Positions 1 through 12,981 of a DNA stretch of 64,000 nucleotides are shown here, piece by piece (position 1 is the stretch's first letter; every line of letters begins with the position of its first letter). The stretch covers positions 146,426-210,425 of the forward strand of contig CAJJDN010000142.1 in the NCBI GenBank assembly GCA_905182985.1, given 5' to 3'. Origin of the DNA: Paramecium sonneborni. Lineage: Eukaryota; Ciliophora; Oligohymenophorea; Peniculida; Parameciidae. A program made the position numbers and the translations under genes. The notes under the pieces were generated by a model. The model did no database searches. It saw only the letters and a program-made list of their open reading frames with translations, and was not told the origin of the DNA.

Positions 1-159
1 GATTCAGTTATTAAAGGGTTTATGAATTTCAAATGATAGTTTAATTGATCTTGACTTATTGCTTAACTTAGACTAAGAAATTAATAATCAATTAGCATAT
101 ATCTAGCCAAGAAAAATATTTACATAGGCTCAATAAAATAATGATTAATTTAGATTGAT

Positions 160-3100
160 TCATAGTAATAATTGAGAGAATAAAAATCTTTTTTTGAGAA
201 AGACATATTCTAAAATAAAATAAATAATTACTATTGATATAAATATGATTTAATTTATGAGTGCAAAAGCAAAAAATCCAAATAATTTGTTTAATAAAGG
301 GATAAATGTGGTAAAATTATTTAATTAATTAATAAGAGTATATTTTCGATAATAAACTGATTTTCTTAAACCAGCCATTGAAGATGCTTGTGAACCTTCG
401 AAAACAATATTATCTTAATTGATTTAATCATGATCATAAACATTTCCTAATATTTACACTGTTTTATTTTCTATATCAATAATATTTGATTCACTATAAT
501 TATATATTTTTACTTTTTCTTCATTTCCTAACTAAATTTTGAATTCTTGTGCTTCATTTAAAATTCTGACATCTGTTTTTCTTTGAGTTTGAATAACTAA
601 ATGTGAAGAGAGAGGATTCTATATAGAATATTCATAAGGATGATCAATTAATTCTTCATCATTAATTTACAAATCTTTAATAATTGGTATAACTGTGTCA
701 ACTGAACCTACAAGATTATTTCGTTTATTTTCTAATATTTTCTTAAATTTTATTATTTTATATGTTTTTCTTTTGACTATATCATAACTTACTTCATATT
801 ATTATAATTTCTAATTATTTTTTAATTATGCTATTTTTTATGCATTTGTTGAAAATTCTTGTTAGAAAAATGAATCTTTAGGAAAGTGAAATTAAAAAAT
901 ATATTAATTTTATGTTCCATCTAAAATATCATTAGAAATAAATAAATCTGCTTACAAATTATAAAGAGATTTTTCTATTGATAATTAATCAATTATTTTA
1001 GGATTAAAATTTAATTACTTGAATAATTCTTTATTTATTCCTTAAATCTTATTTGTTTAATCAATCAATATTATTGGGTCAATTTTTTCCTAACTTATAA
1101 AAAAAGTAATAAACCGAAATGATTGATTATTATCAAAATAAAGATCAAAAAAAAATTCTATATTTTAAATGAACCCTGATTTAAGTTGACAAAAGCTCTA
1201 GCCTATTTATCGAAAATAATTAGCTTTCCCGTTTTAAAAAAATTGCTCTATATATGAATTATGAACTTCTAAAACAGTTGATGGAATTAAAGAATCAGGA
1301 GAATTAATTAACTCAAATTATTTTTATTAATAACCAAATATTATTGGAGTTTACTTAGAATAAGAAATAATTTTAAGTTTTCTATCATCATATGAGTATA
1401 TCAAATAAGCCATTTTATTAGCTAATCTATTAAAATCAATTTCTGTTACAATATTTAATATTTAATTATCTATTGCATTTATTTATAATTAATCAAATGC
1501 TTTTTTCCAGTCATATTTTATTTCAGCATAAAAGAACATTAATTAAGATTAATTTCTTTAACTAGGAAATTGATCATAAATTGATTTCAGTATTCCTTCT
1601 TACTTTTCAACATTTTCCATCAAATTATAATATGAAAAAATAAAATCACTTTTGTTATATTATTTAACAATAAGCTATTATAAGAGCAATTTTTGTTGAA
1701 TAATATTAATTAAACCCTCTTTGATACTTTAATTGAAGCTTTCAGATTATATAAATTGATTTATTTTTAAGGATAATTTTTTTTCTTCCTAATTATTTCC
1801 ATCTAATTTAGCTGTCAAATTAATATATAAATTCTGTTTAATCATCATAATAAAGAATTTCCATTTGATTTTTTAGAAATAAGTTAGACTATTTAAGATT
1901 TATTTATTTTCTACTTAACTATATATTTCATAAACTTCTCCATGATATTATTAAGCTTATAGGAAATGAACTAAATAATAAAAACAATCTTTTGGATCTT
2001 GAGTTTAAAGCAATTTTTTCATTCTTTATCTTATTTGAGTATACAATTCATCTTAAACAATATCTGGTAATATAATCATTTTATGAGTATTGCTTGAACT
2101 TTAATCCTATTATCTGCATTTGCATTTTAGTTGTTGACACTCCTTAGAATGTTTGTACATCAAAATCGAATTTTTAATACAAATCTATTAAAATGTTAAA
2201 TTTTAGCCGATTATTGATTTACATATTAAATTATTCATTTCAAAAAAATTTAATGTTTAAAGATTTGAAGTTTGAATTTCAAATTCCTATTTATTATGTA
2301 CATATATGCAAATAAATATTACTAATGGTGACAATAATATTAGATACAATATTGGCTAAGGAATTCTAATCATTACACTTAATGCAATAATAGTACCACA
2401 AGAATTGATAATTAATTAGAGGAGTTTAAAATGTTTATTCAAATATTCTCTGTAAACAAAAATTGAAAAACAATCTAATAAAATTATTAATAGAAAAATT
2501 ATCGATTAAATAAAAGTTGCTAAATTAGGAGAACTAAAACTAAAAATATATGGTTGTATCATTTTTAATAAAAATGTAAGGTAATCTTGGAATGTTACCT
2601 GTAATTTTTTGCATAATCCATCCTTTAAAATTAAAGCTCCTTCAAGCAATATAAAATAAAATAATGAAATAATGTGTATGATGGCTAAATATACAAGATC
2701 ATTAATAATCCAAACATATATATTATTTTTTGCTGATAATTTTAAATTTTTTAAAGCAATTATTAAACAAGGTATTTAAAAAGCAACGTAAATGCTAATA
2801 AAGAAAAAAACCATCATTATATAAATTTGATTTAAAAAATTGTTTTTCTTTATACTTTTTTATATTGTATCTTTTTATCTATTATTAGAAATTAAAGCAA
2901 ATCCAATACTTAAAACAAAAAACAAATTAAATGATAATTATGCATAATTTTAAATTGAAGGGTTGTTGGATATTTAATTTATTAGATTTATTAGTAATTG
3001 CAATAAGAAATAAAATCCATTCTCAACTAATTCAGAGTTTAAAGTTTTCTACTCATTATTTATATCGTCTGAATATGGGTATATTACTAATAATAATGAA

Positions 3101-3492
3101 AATAATTGACCCAGAGCATAAAATGCTGAGAATGTAGTGATTTTAGAATGACAGTCAAAATATCTAAGTTGAATGCATAACAATTCAAAAGATAAAGCAA
3201 TCATTCTAATTTTAAAATAAATATTATTTAAACCACTAATAATATCAATAATGATTTATAATAACTACATTTTTACTCTGGTATCTATTTAAGAATTAGT
3301 ATTTAGCTATAAAATTGATTTAAATCGCTGTACCACAATTGAAAATAATCCAAGAATTTGATGATCAAATTTTTGAATCAATATTTCAAAATGATGATAG
3401 CAGTGAATTTCTTTTTTTTAAAATTATATTTAAATGGTATATAATTCATTCAACAGTTAGGACTTCTAAAAAATTTTCTTAAATTGTATTTT
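160..3492 (-). CDS. Large polytopic membrane protein, TmcB-like (5' end unresolved)
   Basis: One frame stays open on the minus strand, with TGA the only stop, from the stop at 160-162 up to about 3492 (about 1,100 codons). The N-terminal third (about 3300-2230) has many hydrophobic segments. A cysteine cluster follows at about 2155-2120 (CQQLKCKC), then a long helical, charged stretch. The last 80 residues contain another strongly hydrophobic segment. This order, with the C-x4-C-x-C motif after the membrane region, recalls the 'tiny macrocysts' TmcB-like family that is expanded in ciliates; that link is from memory and tentative. The first in-frame Met is at 3268-3270, but sequence upstream (including EIHCYHHFEIL) also looks coding. 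The true start probably lies in a further exon near 3490. Role unknown. Confidence 0.55.
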
Positions 3493-3495
3493 TCA

Positions 3496-4151
3496 TAAAT
3501 ATTTAATTAATTAATATATAAACCATTCAATGAAGAATAATTTTATTCTTGATTTTAAACCAATATATATGTATATAAATAAAGAATTATTAAGAAATGT
3601 TGTATCACGTTAAGATTTGGATGGATTAAATCATATGACTTAAATTTAGCAAAATTTTTTTTTTTATAGATTTAAAAATGAAAAAATTAATATTTTTTTA
3701 ATTTTTCTGTTGAAATAAAATTACTAAAACAAATTTTAATTACTTAATACTTTCACATTTTTCGAAAACTACAAATTAGAAGAAATGTGAATTATTTTAA
3801 TGTGTTTAGATAAAAAGTAATAATTATTTCATATCTATATTGTTCTAACTTTTTTGGTTAAAATATATCACATAAATTTTTTTATGAAACAAAATGATAA
3901 ATTTATTATTTAAAATAAAGAAGTTTTAAAAGAAAAAAAATGTAATTATATAAATATATAAATAATGAGAATGTTATTTATATTAAAATATTGACACAGA
4001 TCAAAAAATAATATAGTAAATAGTAATTTATTAAAGATGAAAGAAGGATATTTAAATAGAATGAAATAAATGAAATTAGATTTATATTAATATGTGTATA
4101 TGAAATCTAAAAATAGGAATATTGATATAGAAATAAAGAGTTATTGGGATA
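3496..4151. other. Intergenic, no gene seen
   Basis: About 650 bp of very AT-rich sequence between the 5' side of the TmcB-like gene and the 3' end of the next minus-strand gene. Homopolymer runs and frequent TGA in all frames; no coding-like composition or RNA gene recognised. Confidence 0.5.
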
Positions 4152-4955
4152 TCATATTTCTTCTGTAAATGGATCTTTAACTTATTCAAATGTATAGGGC
4201 ATAAATTTATGTCCTCTAATTCTTAGATATTCATTTGCTACTCCTCCTATAAGACCCAATATTCCAACAATGGGCATGCATAGTTTTTCTTCAAAAATCA
4301 ATTTACTTTCTAATTTATTAAAATTTCTAATATCCTTTAAATAAATATATTAAATACTTCAATATCCATAGCACTAAAGAATAATCCATAGATAAATCCA
4401 ATAAGTGTACTAATGAAAAGAGTGCTTATAATTTGATTAGGTGTTTCAACAAGAGTTCTTTACCAGGCTTATTGAAAGAATCCAATAACAAAATTAATAG
4501 TATCAACTAAACCAAAGATCAAAGTAAAGTTAAGTGAAATACCCAAGATAATGTAAAGTGGGATTTTAGTATAATAACCCATGGTTTTATTCCTTGATTA
4601 TATTTATAACAATAAATATTACCAATCTCTTTCAAGACAGAAACAAATGATTCCTGATGTAAGAACCATGATGCCAAAATATTATAAGAATTTTTTGTTT
4701 TTATGAAGTTGACTATTTTCAGGTAAATTGTTTACTCTCATAAGTAATAAGATTCCAATAATAATGAAACAAATTCCAAAATACTTGAAATAAAAGATTT
4801 AGTAATACAGCTGAAAAAACGATATTGATACTAATTTCAACAAGTACAGCATTTCCAATAGCAGATGCCATCATACATATGATTAAGCCTATAACACCTG
4901 AGATAGTTAGTTATATTAATTCAATGCTTTTGAATTATTTGAGATATTGATCCAT
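4152..4955 (-). CDS. Small polytopic membrane protein of unknown family
   Basis: 251 codons after removing two introns: a 25-nt one just after the first TM helix and a 23-nt one near the 3' end. The start MDQYLKQFKSIEL fits the open frame, and TGA is at 4152-4154. About seven or eight hydrophobic helices are visible, including LIICMMASAIGNAVL and YFGICFIIIGILLLM, with short polar loops and a charged cytosolic-looking tail ending VKDPFTEEI. Glycines inside the helices suggest a carrier or channel-like protein, but no family signature was recognised. The gene is divergent from the gamma-CA-like gene, with 169 bp between starts. Confidence 0.7.
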
Positions 4956-5124
4956 ATGAATATTAATGAATAAAAGATAAATAAAAATATTGAAAATAAG
5001 AAATGAAGAAAATAATAAGACCTTTGGTTGGTTTGATTAAGAGATAATTTTAATAAGGAGCATAACGTAATTAGATTAAAATAGATTATGATTAGCTGTA
5101 CCATTTGTAGGAACCCAACCATTT

Positions 5125-5845
5125 ATGATATCAAAACATAGAAACATAATGGCATTATATGATTTAGTGCCTGAAATAGGAAGTTAACATTTCGTAGCAT
5201 CTACAGCCACAATAATAGGTGATGTAGAATTAGCATCATAATGTGTAGTTTGGTATGGTGCAATCTTAAGAGGAGATTTAAATGGAATAAGGTATGAATA
5301 TATATATATCAATCAATCAATAGAATTCTCAATAGAGTTATAATAGGAGAAAGATCAGTCTTACATACAGCATCCTCTTTACCAAATGGTATGCCAGCAG
5401 TATTAAGTATTGGAAATAATGTAATGGTACAAAATGATTGCACTCTCTATTCTTGTACTATTGGAGAGAATTGTTTTATTGGATATAGATCAATAATACT
5501 CGAAGGAGCTAAATTAGAAGATGGAGCAGTCTTAGCACCAGGAACTGTTGTACCAGCAGGAAGACTTATTCCAAGTAATTAATTATGGGCAGGAAATCCA
5601 GCATAATATGTTAGAGATGTAGAAGAAGTATACATATTTAATCTTATTTTATATAGAAAGATTTGAATTAATTATCATATATTATTGGCAATTAATTTTC
5701 TATGGCTAGAGAACATGATTATGAATATTTACCATATAATAGTGCTTATCTACAAAAAGAAAACTCTCCAGAAGATTCTAATCCAGAATTAATTGCTACA
5801 TTTAGATAATATGAAGATTGGGAAGAAGGATCAGTCAAATTATGA
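5125..5845 (+). CDS. Gamma-carbonic-anhydrase-like protein (left-handed beta-helix)
   Basis: 219 residues after removing introns of 32 nt (5292-5323) and 29 nt (5628-5656). Repeated hexapeptides (IIGDVEL, SIGNNVMV, TIGENCFI, ILEGAKLEDGAVL) build a left-handed beta-helix. The segment VWYGAILRGDLN is the family hallmark. A roughly 60-residue acidic helical tail follows, as in the mitochondrial complex I gamma-CA subunits of plants and protists. Of the three zinc-binding histidines expected in active enzymes, one can be placed (SVLHTA). The positions usually carrying GHN and LHG read QND and LYS. It is therefore probably an inactive, structural gamma-CA-like complex I subunit. ATG at 5125 is the first Met after an in-frame TGA at 5089. 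Confidence 0.88.
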
Positions 5846-5896
5846 TCAAAATTTAATAAAAATCATCAAAAACAAATATTAAAATTATTCATTATT

Positions 5897-7621
5897 TCAT
5901 TTCCTTTTTTATCTCTTTTATTAATCTACTTCTCTTAATTTCCAATAAGGATTATTACCACTATTTTCATTTGTTCTTGAACTACATCTACTTTTTGGTT
6001 ATGATAATCGATCTATTAAATTCTTTTATAAATCTTTTAATTAAGTTTATGTATTCTTATCTTCAAAATGTGGTCTCAATTTATAATTTAAATCATCTAA
6101 TTAAAATCTTTATGAACAATTTATATCTGAACTATTAAAAGTATTTGAAATCATCTCACTTTTATTTTATATACTAAAATTCTATATCTATTATTATTAT
6201 TATTATTATTCATCTAATATTAACATTATTTTCTTATATTCTAATTTTGAATTATTTAACCATTATTCTTCAGGATGAGTTACTATCCCTTTATTCTTAA
6301 ATGTTCTTGAATCATAATAATTTCTACCATTCTTTGAAGAAACAGAAGATTATGGAACATTTTAAACAAAACTCATATTTTATCTAAAACCAACATTTCC
6401 TTTTGAATTAATCATTTATAAAGGTAATGATAGTGTATTATCAGAATGTTAATGAAGAGATTTATGTTTTAATGGAGCCTTATTAGGCAATCCTAAAGCT
6501 TAAGTTTAAATTATCTTTTTTATTGGTTTAAATAAATCTCTACTTGTTGAATTAATTTTGCTATCTAATTTAATTAATTAATTTTATGATTATTATTACG
6601 AAAATAATCCATTCATTTTTGGACTCTTCTTATATTCATAAGGTTAAGTAGATTTCATATTCTAATAAACATCCTTAGTATCATCAAATTCTAAACTATT
6701 CTATGAATGTAAAACCATAGGAATCAAAAACGTAGATTCCATACAAGATGGTCTCCTAGAACCTATATATTCATCATTGTTTTATTCAATAAAATTTGAT
6801 GTAGATAGTTCAAACATTTTATCATCCTTATTTAATCCTTGAAACTAAGCAGTTCCAGGAGTCTCTAACTATTTTGAATTCTTTTTAGTTAATGCTTACC
6901 AATCACTTTCCAAAGACTCAAATGTTATACTATTTTATTGATCTATTCTTGATTGAGTCTAAGTACAATTCTATAATATAAATTAAAGAGCCTCTTCTTC
7001 TTTGCTTTCTCTTCTATTCTATCTTAATGGTTGACATCTATCTTCATTTGATATCAATTATCTAAATGATTCTTCAAATGTTTTTGATCTCCTTCTATTA
7101 TTATATTATAATGCTCGATCTTCCATTTGTGATTTATAACTTTGATCTTAATCAATCTATATTCTTTTCTTTTCATATTCCTAACATGACTATTCACTAA
7201 CCTTAACTTAACTACTCTACATTGTCGAATCCTAATGTCTCACCATATTCTTTAGAAGATCCAATAATTGAATATGAGATTCATCATTCTCTTAAACTAT
7301 TTTTGTACTACTTCTCTTTCTATGTAATTTCTCTAAAGGATTTCTTACTATTGGAGTTTCCTAAAACATTTTCTTATTTTTATCATTTAACCATACTTGT
7401 TATAATCCATTTAACTACTTTTCTGAAGATTTTTAACATAACTTCAAATCTAAATTTATTTTCGATGTTGGTCTCAATTTATTTCGACTTTCTGCACTCA
7501 ACAATTTTGGTGTGTTCTCATACTAATAAGGAATGTTTTCTTTATTTTAATTGAGCATTTTTTGATAATACTATGAAATGTTAGATTGAGATTCATTAGC
7601 CTCAAACTGCTGATTTCCCAT
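5897..7621 (-). CDS. Q/N-rich low-complexity protein with poly-Q tract
   Basis: Uninterrupted 574-codon frame from ATG 7619-7621 to TGA 5897-5899, with no intron needed. The protein is rich in Gln, Asn, Ser, Lys and Glu, mostly predicted disordered, with no TM segment or signal peptide. A run of seven glutamines (6190-6210) is encoded by six TAA codons followed by TAG, so the whole tract consists of reassigned stops. No domain was recognised. The many RRS/RRP motifs could be phosphosites, but that is inference. Opposite-strand frames over this gene (for example about 7222-7554) are shadows. Confidence 0.75.
6190..6210 (-). repeat. TAA microsatellite encoding poly-Q
   Basis: Perfect TTA repeat on the plus strand, read as TAA (Gln) codons in frame within the minus-strand gene. 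Length variation would change the poly-Q length without a frameshift. Confidence 0.9.
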
Positions 7622-7757
7622 TAATTTACTAGCAGTTAAAAAAATATAATAAATTCTTTTTTGTGTAATAATAATAAATAATAGAATTTTTGAATTAGAT
7701 AAAAAGAGTGTGAATGTTGTGGATGCTACTTAATGGTAATAAATATTGACTAACAAA

Positions 7758-10700
7758 ATGTTTAATTAAAATAAAATAATAATGGATTTTAATGTCTTTG
7801 CTTTAGATAGTTAAACAAGCTAGCAATTATGCTATAAGACAGTGAGGGACATGAAGAAGAAGAATCTCATAAGTACATTGTGGCAAATAGTAAACAAAAT
7901 GTCTAGGAAAAAAGAGAAAAAGGATAAATGGATTAAAAAAAAGGAAAGTGAGTTTTCTAAAAACATAAATAGAGGTGCATTGTCATGTTTTGCAGAGCTG
8001 TGCACTGAATTAGCATGTAATAATTAGATAAAGTAATAAATTTTATACTAAAAATAGGGAAGTCAATCTTTCTAGATGTAATATAAATATTTACTATGCA
8101 ATTGAGTTAGCAAATTTGGTTTAGAAGAATACAAACATCTAAGTATTAGATTTGGCTGGATGCAATCTTAAAACGTTTTCTTTGAGTTGTATATTTAAAT
8201 CAGTACATTATACAATTTGAGTAGATGATAGATCATACCGGTTTAACTCGTTTAAATTTGTCAAACAACTAGGGTTTCACCTTTTCATCAGCATAGGATT
8301 TTTGTCAATATGTACTAAAAGGTAAAAACCCTTTAATTGAAATCAATTTGAGTTTTTGCAATCTAAACAATATTTAGTTGTCTCTCATCCTTCCTAATCT
8401 TAAATATTTGAAATCTCTAAAGTAAACATAATTAATTATTTAAGACGTTTTATTATTTCCATTGTCAAATTTACATCATCTGAAAGTATTCTAGCTTTAA
8501 GGAGTGCAATGCTCAATTACACTGGAAATAAATCACTTGATTATTTAGATTTATCTTGGAATCGCATTAAAAATGAAGGTTTAGAACTCTTAAGTTAGGC
8601 ATTATTTATATCTGTTAGATAAATTAATATTAGATCACTTAATCTAGAATACAATTAATTAACTTAAGATTGTCTTGAATTCTTAGAAGCTATTCTACTA
8701 AAATTGAATATTGAAGAAATCAACTTATCCAAAAATAGATTCTCTGAATTTCAAAATTAAACATTATTAGAAAAAAAAATGACTAAAATTGATCTTTCAT
8801 ATAACAGATTTGAAGAAATTCCTAATAATTTCTTTCTTAATGTTCTTTCATTAAATCTATCAAATAATTTAATTAAGACCTAAGGAGCATATCAAATTTC
8901 ATAAGTTGTAAGTTCTAAGAAAGTTATGTGGATGGAATTGAATTTAAATGATAATGAAATATCAACATAAGGATTTATATCAATCATTTATGCACTTAAA
9001 GAAAATTAATAATTAATTAGTTTATCAGTTGCCGATAACGAAATAACTGGGGAAGGAATATTGGTTTATATATTCAATCATGAATAATTAAATTTATAAT
9101 ACTTGGATCTATCTAAGAATTATCTAAGATATGATTTAGTTTATGCATTAATATCTATGATGAAGGAATGTCAATTAAAAACGTTGGTATTATCCAATTT
9201 AAGATAAGATGAAAATGATATACGTAGTAGAAGAGAAGAATTATTTGAAATAAAATGTTCTAATTTAAGAATGCTTGATCTTTCTGAAAATAGCTGTATG
9301 ATATCTTCCCTACTCAATTCATTATCTTTACAATACAATCGAGTTGAATATTTAAATTTAAATGCCTGTTAGATAAGTAATAAAAAAGATTTAATTGAAT
9401 CTTTATCTTCTTTTTTAAAAAGAACACTAAGTCTTTAAACTTTATTGTTAGCTAGAAACAATTTAGGCAATTTAGATGAAGATAGTTTTAAAAGTTTAAA
9501 CAATGGTTTATCTTATAATTAATCACTAACACATTTAGATTTATCAAGTAATAAACTTAAATTAAAAATACTTGATCTTATTGAAGGTTTAACTAAATGT
9601 AGATATTTAAAGTTCTTAAATATTAGTAATAATCTAATTTATGAAACCAAAAGTCTCATTTAGAACTTTCCCTTAATATTTTAAAACCCAAATTTATAAT
9701 CTATAGATATATCAAAGAATTAAATAGGAAGTCAAACTTTATTAAGTATAAGATAATATAATTATAATCGCCCCTTTCCTCAAATGAATTTATCAAAATA
9801 ATAATTTACTGCTGATGATTTACATATAATTACATAAATAATAGCTGGATGTTAATCAATTAAAAAATTAGAATTATCAGATAATGGTTCTCTTGATTTT
9901 ATGAACAATGTTATCACGTATGGTGAAAATGTAAAGGTAGAATCTTTATCAATAAATAAAATTTTATTTCGAGAAGATAGTTTCTCGAATTTATTATTAA
10001 CAATCAAATAGAATATTAGACATATAAAATTTTTGGAAATATCAAATACTTTATTATTTTAAGAATAGCTTATAGAATTATTATCTTAAATAAGTGAGAT
10101 AAAAAATCTTTCGGTGATAATATTAGATTATTAATCATTCAGAGATAAAGATGAAAAAGTACTTGAAGCATTATATTCTTGTTTACATTGTTTTCGTAAT
10201 TTAAAACATTTTAGTGTTAAAAAATCTACATTAAGTATGCCATTTTATATATTTGTTTCTGAATTGTTAAGAAAATCAAATAAATTATAGGAATTAGATT
10301 TGAGTGGAAATGTTTTAAATTAAAATGATTTTCAGATTTTATGTGATGGATTATTTGCTAATACAAGTGTGACAAGTATATATATAATTAAGTAGATAGC
10401 ATTGAATTTTCGAAATTGTAAATTAACAAACGAATCCTTTTTGTTATTAATGCCTTGTTTACATGCTCATTCATAGATAAAGAATCTAGATATATCTTAG
10501 AATGATATTACGATGACAATCTTATAAAAGATGGAATAATTATTAGGAGGAAATAAATGTTCATTATAGAAAATAAAAATATAAAATATTTAAACATATT
10601 GGGATGTTAATAGAATTCCTTATTCTACTAAATTTAGTAATCTGTTTTAAAATTTAAATAATATTGATATTTCTTAGAATAATAAATAAAATGAGAATTT

Positions 10701-12961
10701 TATGATGTTATTGGATGGGTTTATAAAAAATAGAATTTTATAAAATATTTAGATATTGAGTTTAAATAATTGCGAAATAAATCATAAATAATGCTAGATA
10801 TTAGTAAATTTGATAGAAGGAAATTAAATAATTTAAGAGATTTCTTTAATAGATAATAAATTAGAATATAAAGGATTTAAGACAATATTTGATCCAATTT
10901 TAGGAAATACAAGTAGTTTATAGAAATTGAATGTATCTGGGTATGAAATAATAATTATAATATTAGTAATCAAATAAAGAATGAATATTTTAATGAGTTG
11001 ACATCAGCCTAGATAGTTTATTTGAAACATTTTAGATTATTGATAATGGATAGAAATGATATTAGAGGATTTAGAGTTTCAGGTTTAATGACATTATTAT
11101 AGAAGAATCCAAAATTATATATATATAATGAATGGTGTGAAATAACAGAAGGTTTAGCAAAATAGATAGTAGAATAGTATGTGATATTTATTAATGATTT
11201 TAATATGTCAAAAGGGATTCCAACTTATTTGACATCTTTAAAAATAGAGGATACAAAATTGAGTGATTAATTTTACATATGGTTCGGATCTCAATTTTTT
11301 AGATTGCAATATTTGGAATCAATCAATTTTAAAGGTAGTTCTCAATAGATGACAAGTTTAAGCAAGATGCATATGTATATAGATATAATAAATGAGAATT
11401 TTGTAAATTATAATTTGATAGAAGTATGTTTTGAATAAAATTAAGATAATGAGTAATAAGATTATAATAATTATTTAGACCAAATCATTTTGATGATGGA
11501 TTGTTTAAATATTGGTTATAAAATTTAAAAGACTTTTTATAAAATAAGAATCGCATATCATTATAAAAGATGGGTGAGGAGAGAAACAGTAATGTAGTAA
11601 ATGAAATAGAATAAGTACGTTGGGGTAAATTAGGTAAATGGATTGTTCATATAATTAATACAACTTTGAATTTAATATAAACATAAAATTATGAATTTAG
11701 ATTTAGTAGTTCATTACATAGTTATACACGCAAATAATTAACAAGAATAAGAATAAGTCTAATTGCTAGTACTATTAATGAAATAATTAAAATCTCTTTA
11801 GGTATTGGTGCTATTTTAATGCCAGGATAATTAGAAGTAGCTATTTTAAAATGCTAAAATTAAACCAAATGTTTTGGAAGTGATATTAATTTAGCATTCT
11901 ATGGAGAAACTATTATAATATTCTTTTTAGTATTATCACAATCATGTTACTGTCTTTGGTTTTCAATATAAATAAGATTACATGCTACTCCTGATTATTG
12001 TATTTAGACACCAGATAAATTAAGATATTAACATTTTAAATTTGCACATAAAGATGAAATTTGGTTATATCTATTATAATTAATAATTTCATTTAATTAT
12101 TTATTAGAATGTAAAATAATGGGATCTATTTTTGAAATGATTTCATTAATTAATTCAAATTCAATTGATTTTGGTGATGTCAAATATAATCTAATTTTAT
12201 TACTTAGTTTTATAGCATCCATTATTTTATTCAAAACTATTTTTTAATTGTATGTGACTATTAAAGCATTATTAATCTTCCTTTAAGCACCAATTGCTGA
12301 TTAAGCTAAATTGTTTTAAGCTTGGTTTGTTAAAGTTTAAGCTGATCATTTACTTAATCTTGAAAATGTTCTTAAGAATTATTGTCCCTAAAGTGGAATA
12401 TATATAAAAGGAAAGTTATGGAATTATAATTAACTATTTGAACCTATTCTAGGAATATTAGAATTATGTCTTCTTATTTGTATAGCAGTACTAACCTAAT
12501 TTAGAAGACAATTCTTTCTTATACTACAATTTCAATAATTATATACTACTGTAGATATTTTAATTTTAATCTTTCTTACCAAAACATTTATTAAAATTAC
12601 TAAACATTTCTATTGTGCTCTATTATCAAGACCTCCATAATTAAAAGTCTCTGATTTAAATGAAGCTCTATTAATTAGACGTTATTAAAAAATGGAAAAT
12701 TCATTATAAATTGTCTAAAAATATCCTAAAATACCTATTAAAAAATTTAAGATCTCCTCTTCATAATCTATAGGTAAAAAAAGTAGTGCCGATTTCAAAT
12801 TTGGAGGTTTAACTAAAACGAAAAGTGATCGAAGTATTATTATTTAAAGAGAAAACTTAAATGAAAATGATGATTCTGATTACATTCCTGAACCCATTTA
12901 GATGCCCATTGCACCCATTTAATATAAATCCATTAAAAACATATAATTCAAAAACACTTGA
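7758..12961 (+). CDS. LRR-polytopic membrane protein, paralogue A
   Basis: About 1,690 residues. Introns at 8033-8057, 8203-8224 and 8422-8444, plus a 26-nt one near 10940 and a 29-nt one near 11505, restore a single frame to TGA 12959-12961. A 27-nt in-frame candidate near 10373 is optional. Residues about 90-1250 are leucine-rich repeats of the ribonuclease-inhibitor type, with units such as LDLSSNKLK and LNISNNLI. The last 400 residues hold about six hydrophobic helices and end in a basic/acidic tail after the conserved ALLSRPP motif. The likely topology is an LRR domain followed by a multi-pass membrane module. ATG codons at 7758 and 7782 are both in frame. It is the tandem paralogue of the next gene. 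Function unknown; possibly a surface or endomembrane recognition protein. Confidence 0.85.
8422..8444 (+). other. Paralogue-specific 23-nt intron
   Basis: GTAAAC...TTTAAG interrupts the Lys-Arg junction of KSLKRF in paralogue A. Paralogue B encodes the same KSLKRF peptide without interruption near 13545. Removing the 23 nt is required to join the flanking frames. Confidence 0.8.
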
Positions 12962-12981
12962 TTAAATAAATTAATATATTT

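Noticed and set aside
1..300. Telomere or scaffold end
   Set aside because: No C4A2/C3A3-type repeats at either end of the window; both ends are within genes.
4916..5122. Hydrophobic minus-strand ORF starting MVGFLQ
   Set aside because: It ends at TAA, which is not a stop here, and overlaps the real N-terminus of the polytopic gene in another frame; the start at 4955 fits better.
7222..7554. 110-codon plus-strand ORF in the standard code
   Set aside because: It is antisense to the intact Q/N-rich minus gene, and its Ser/Phe/Leu composition is what a reversed Q/K-rich frame gives.
10373..10399. 27-nt in-frame intron in LRR gene A
   Set aside because: It begins GTG and its removal or retention both keep the frame, so it is left as optional rather than asserted.
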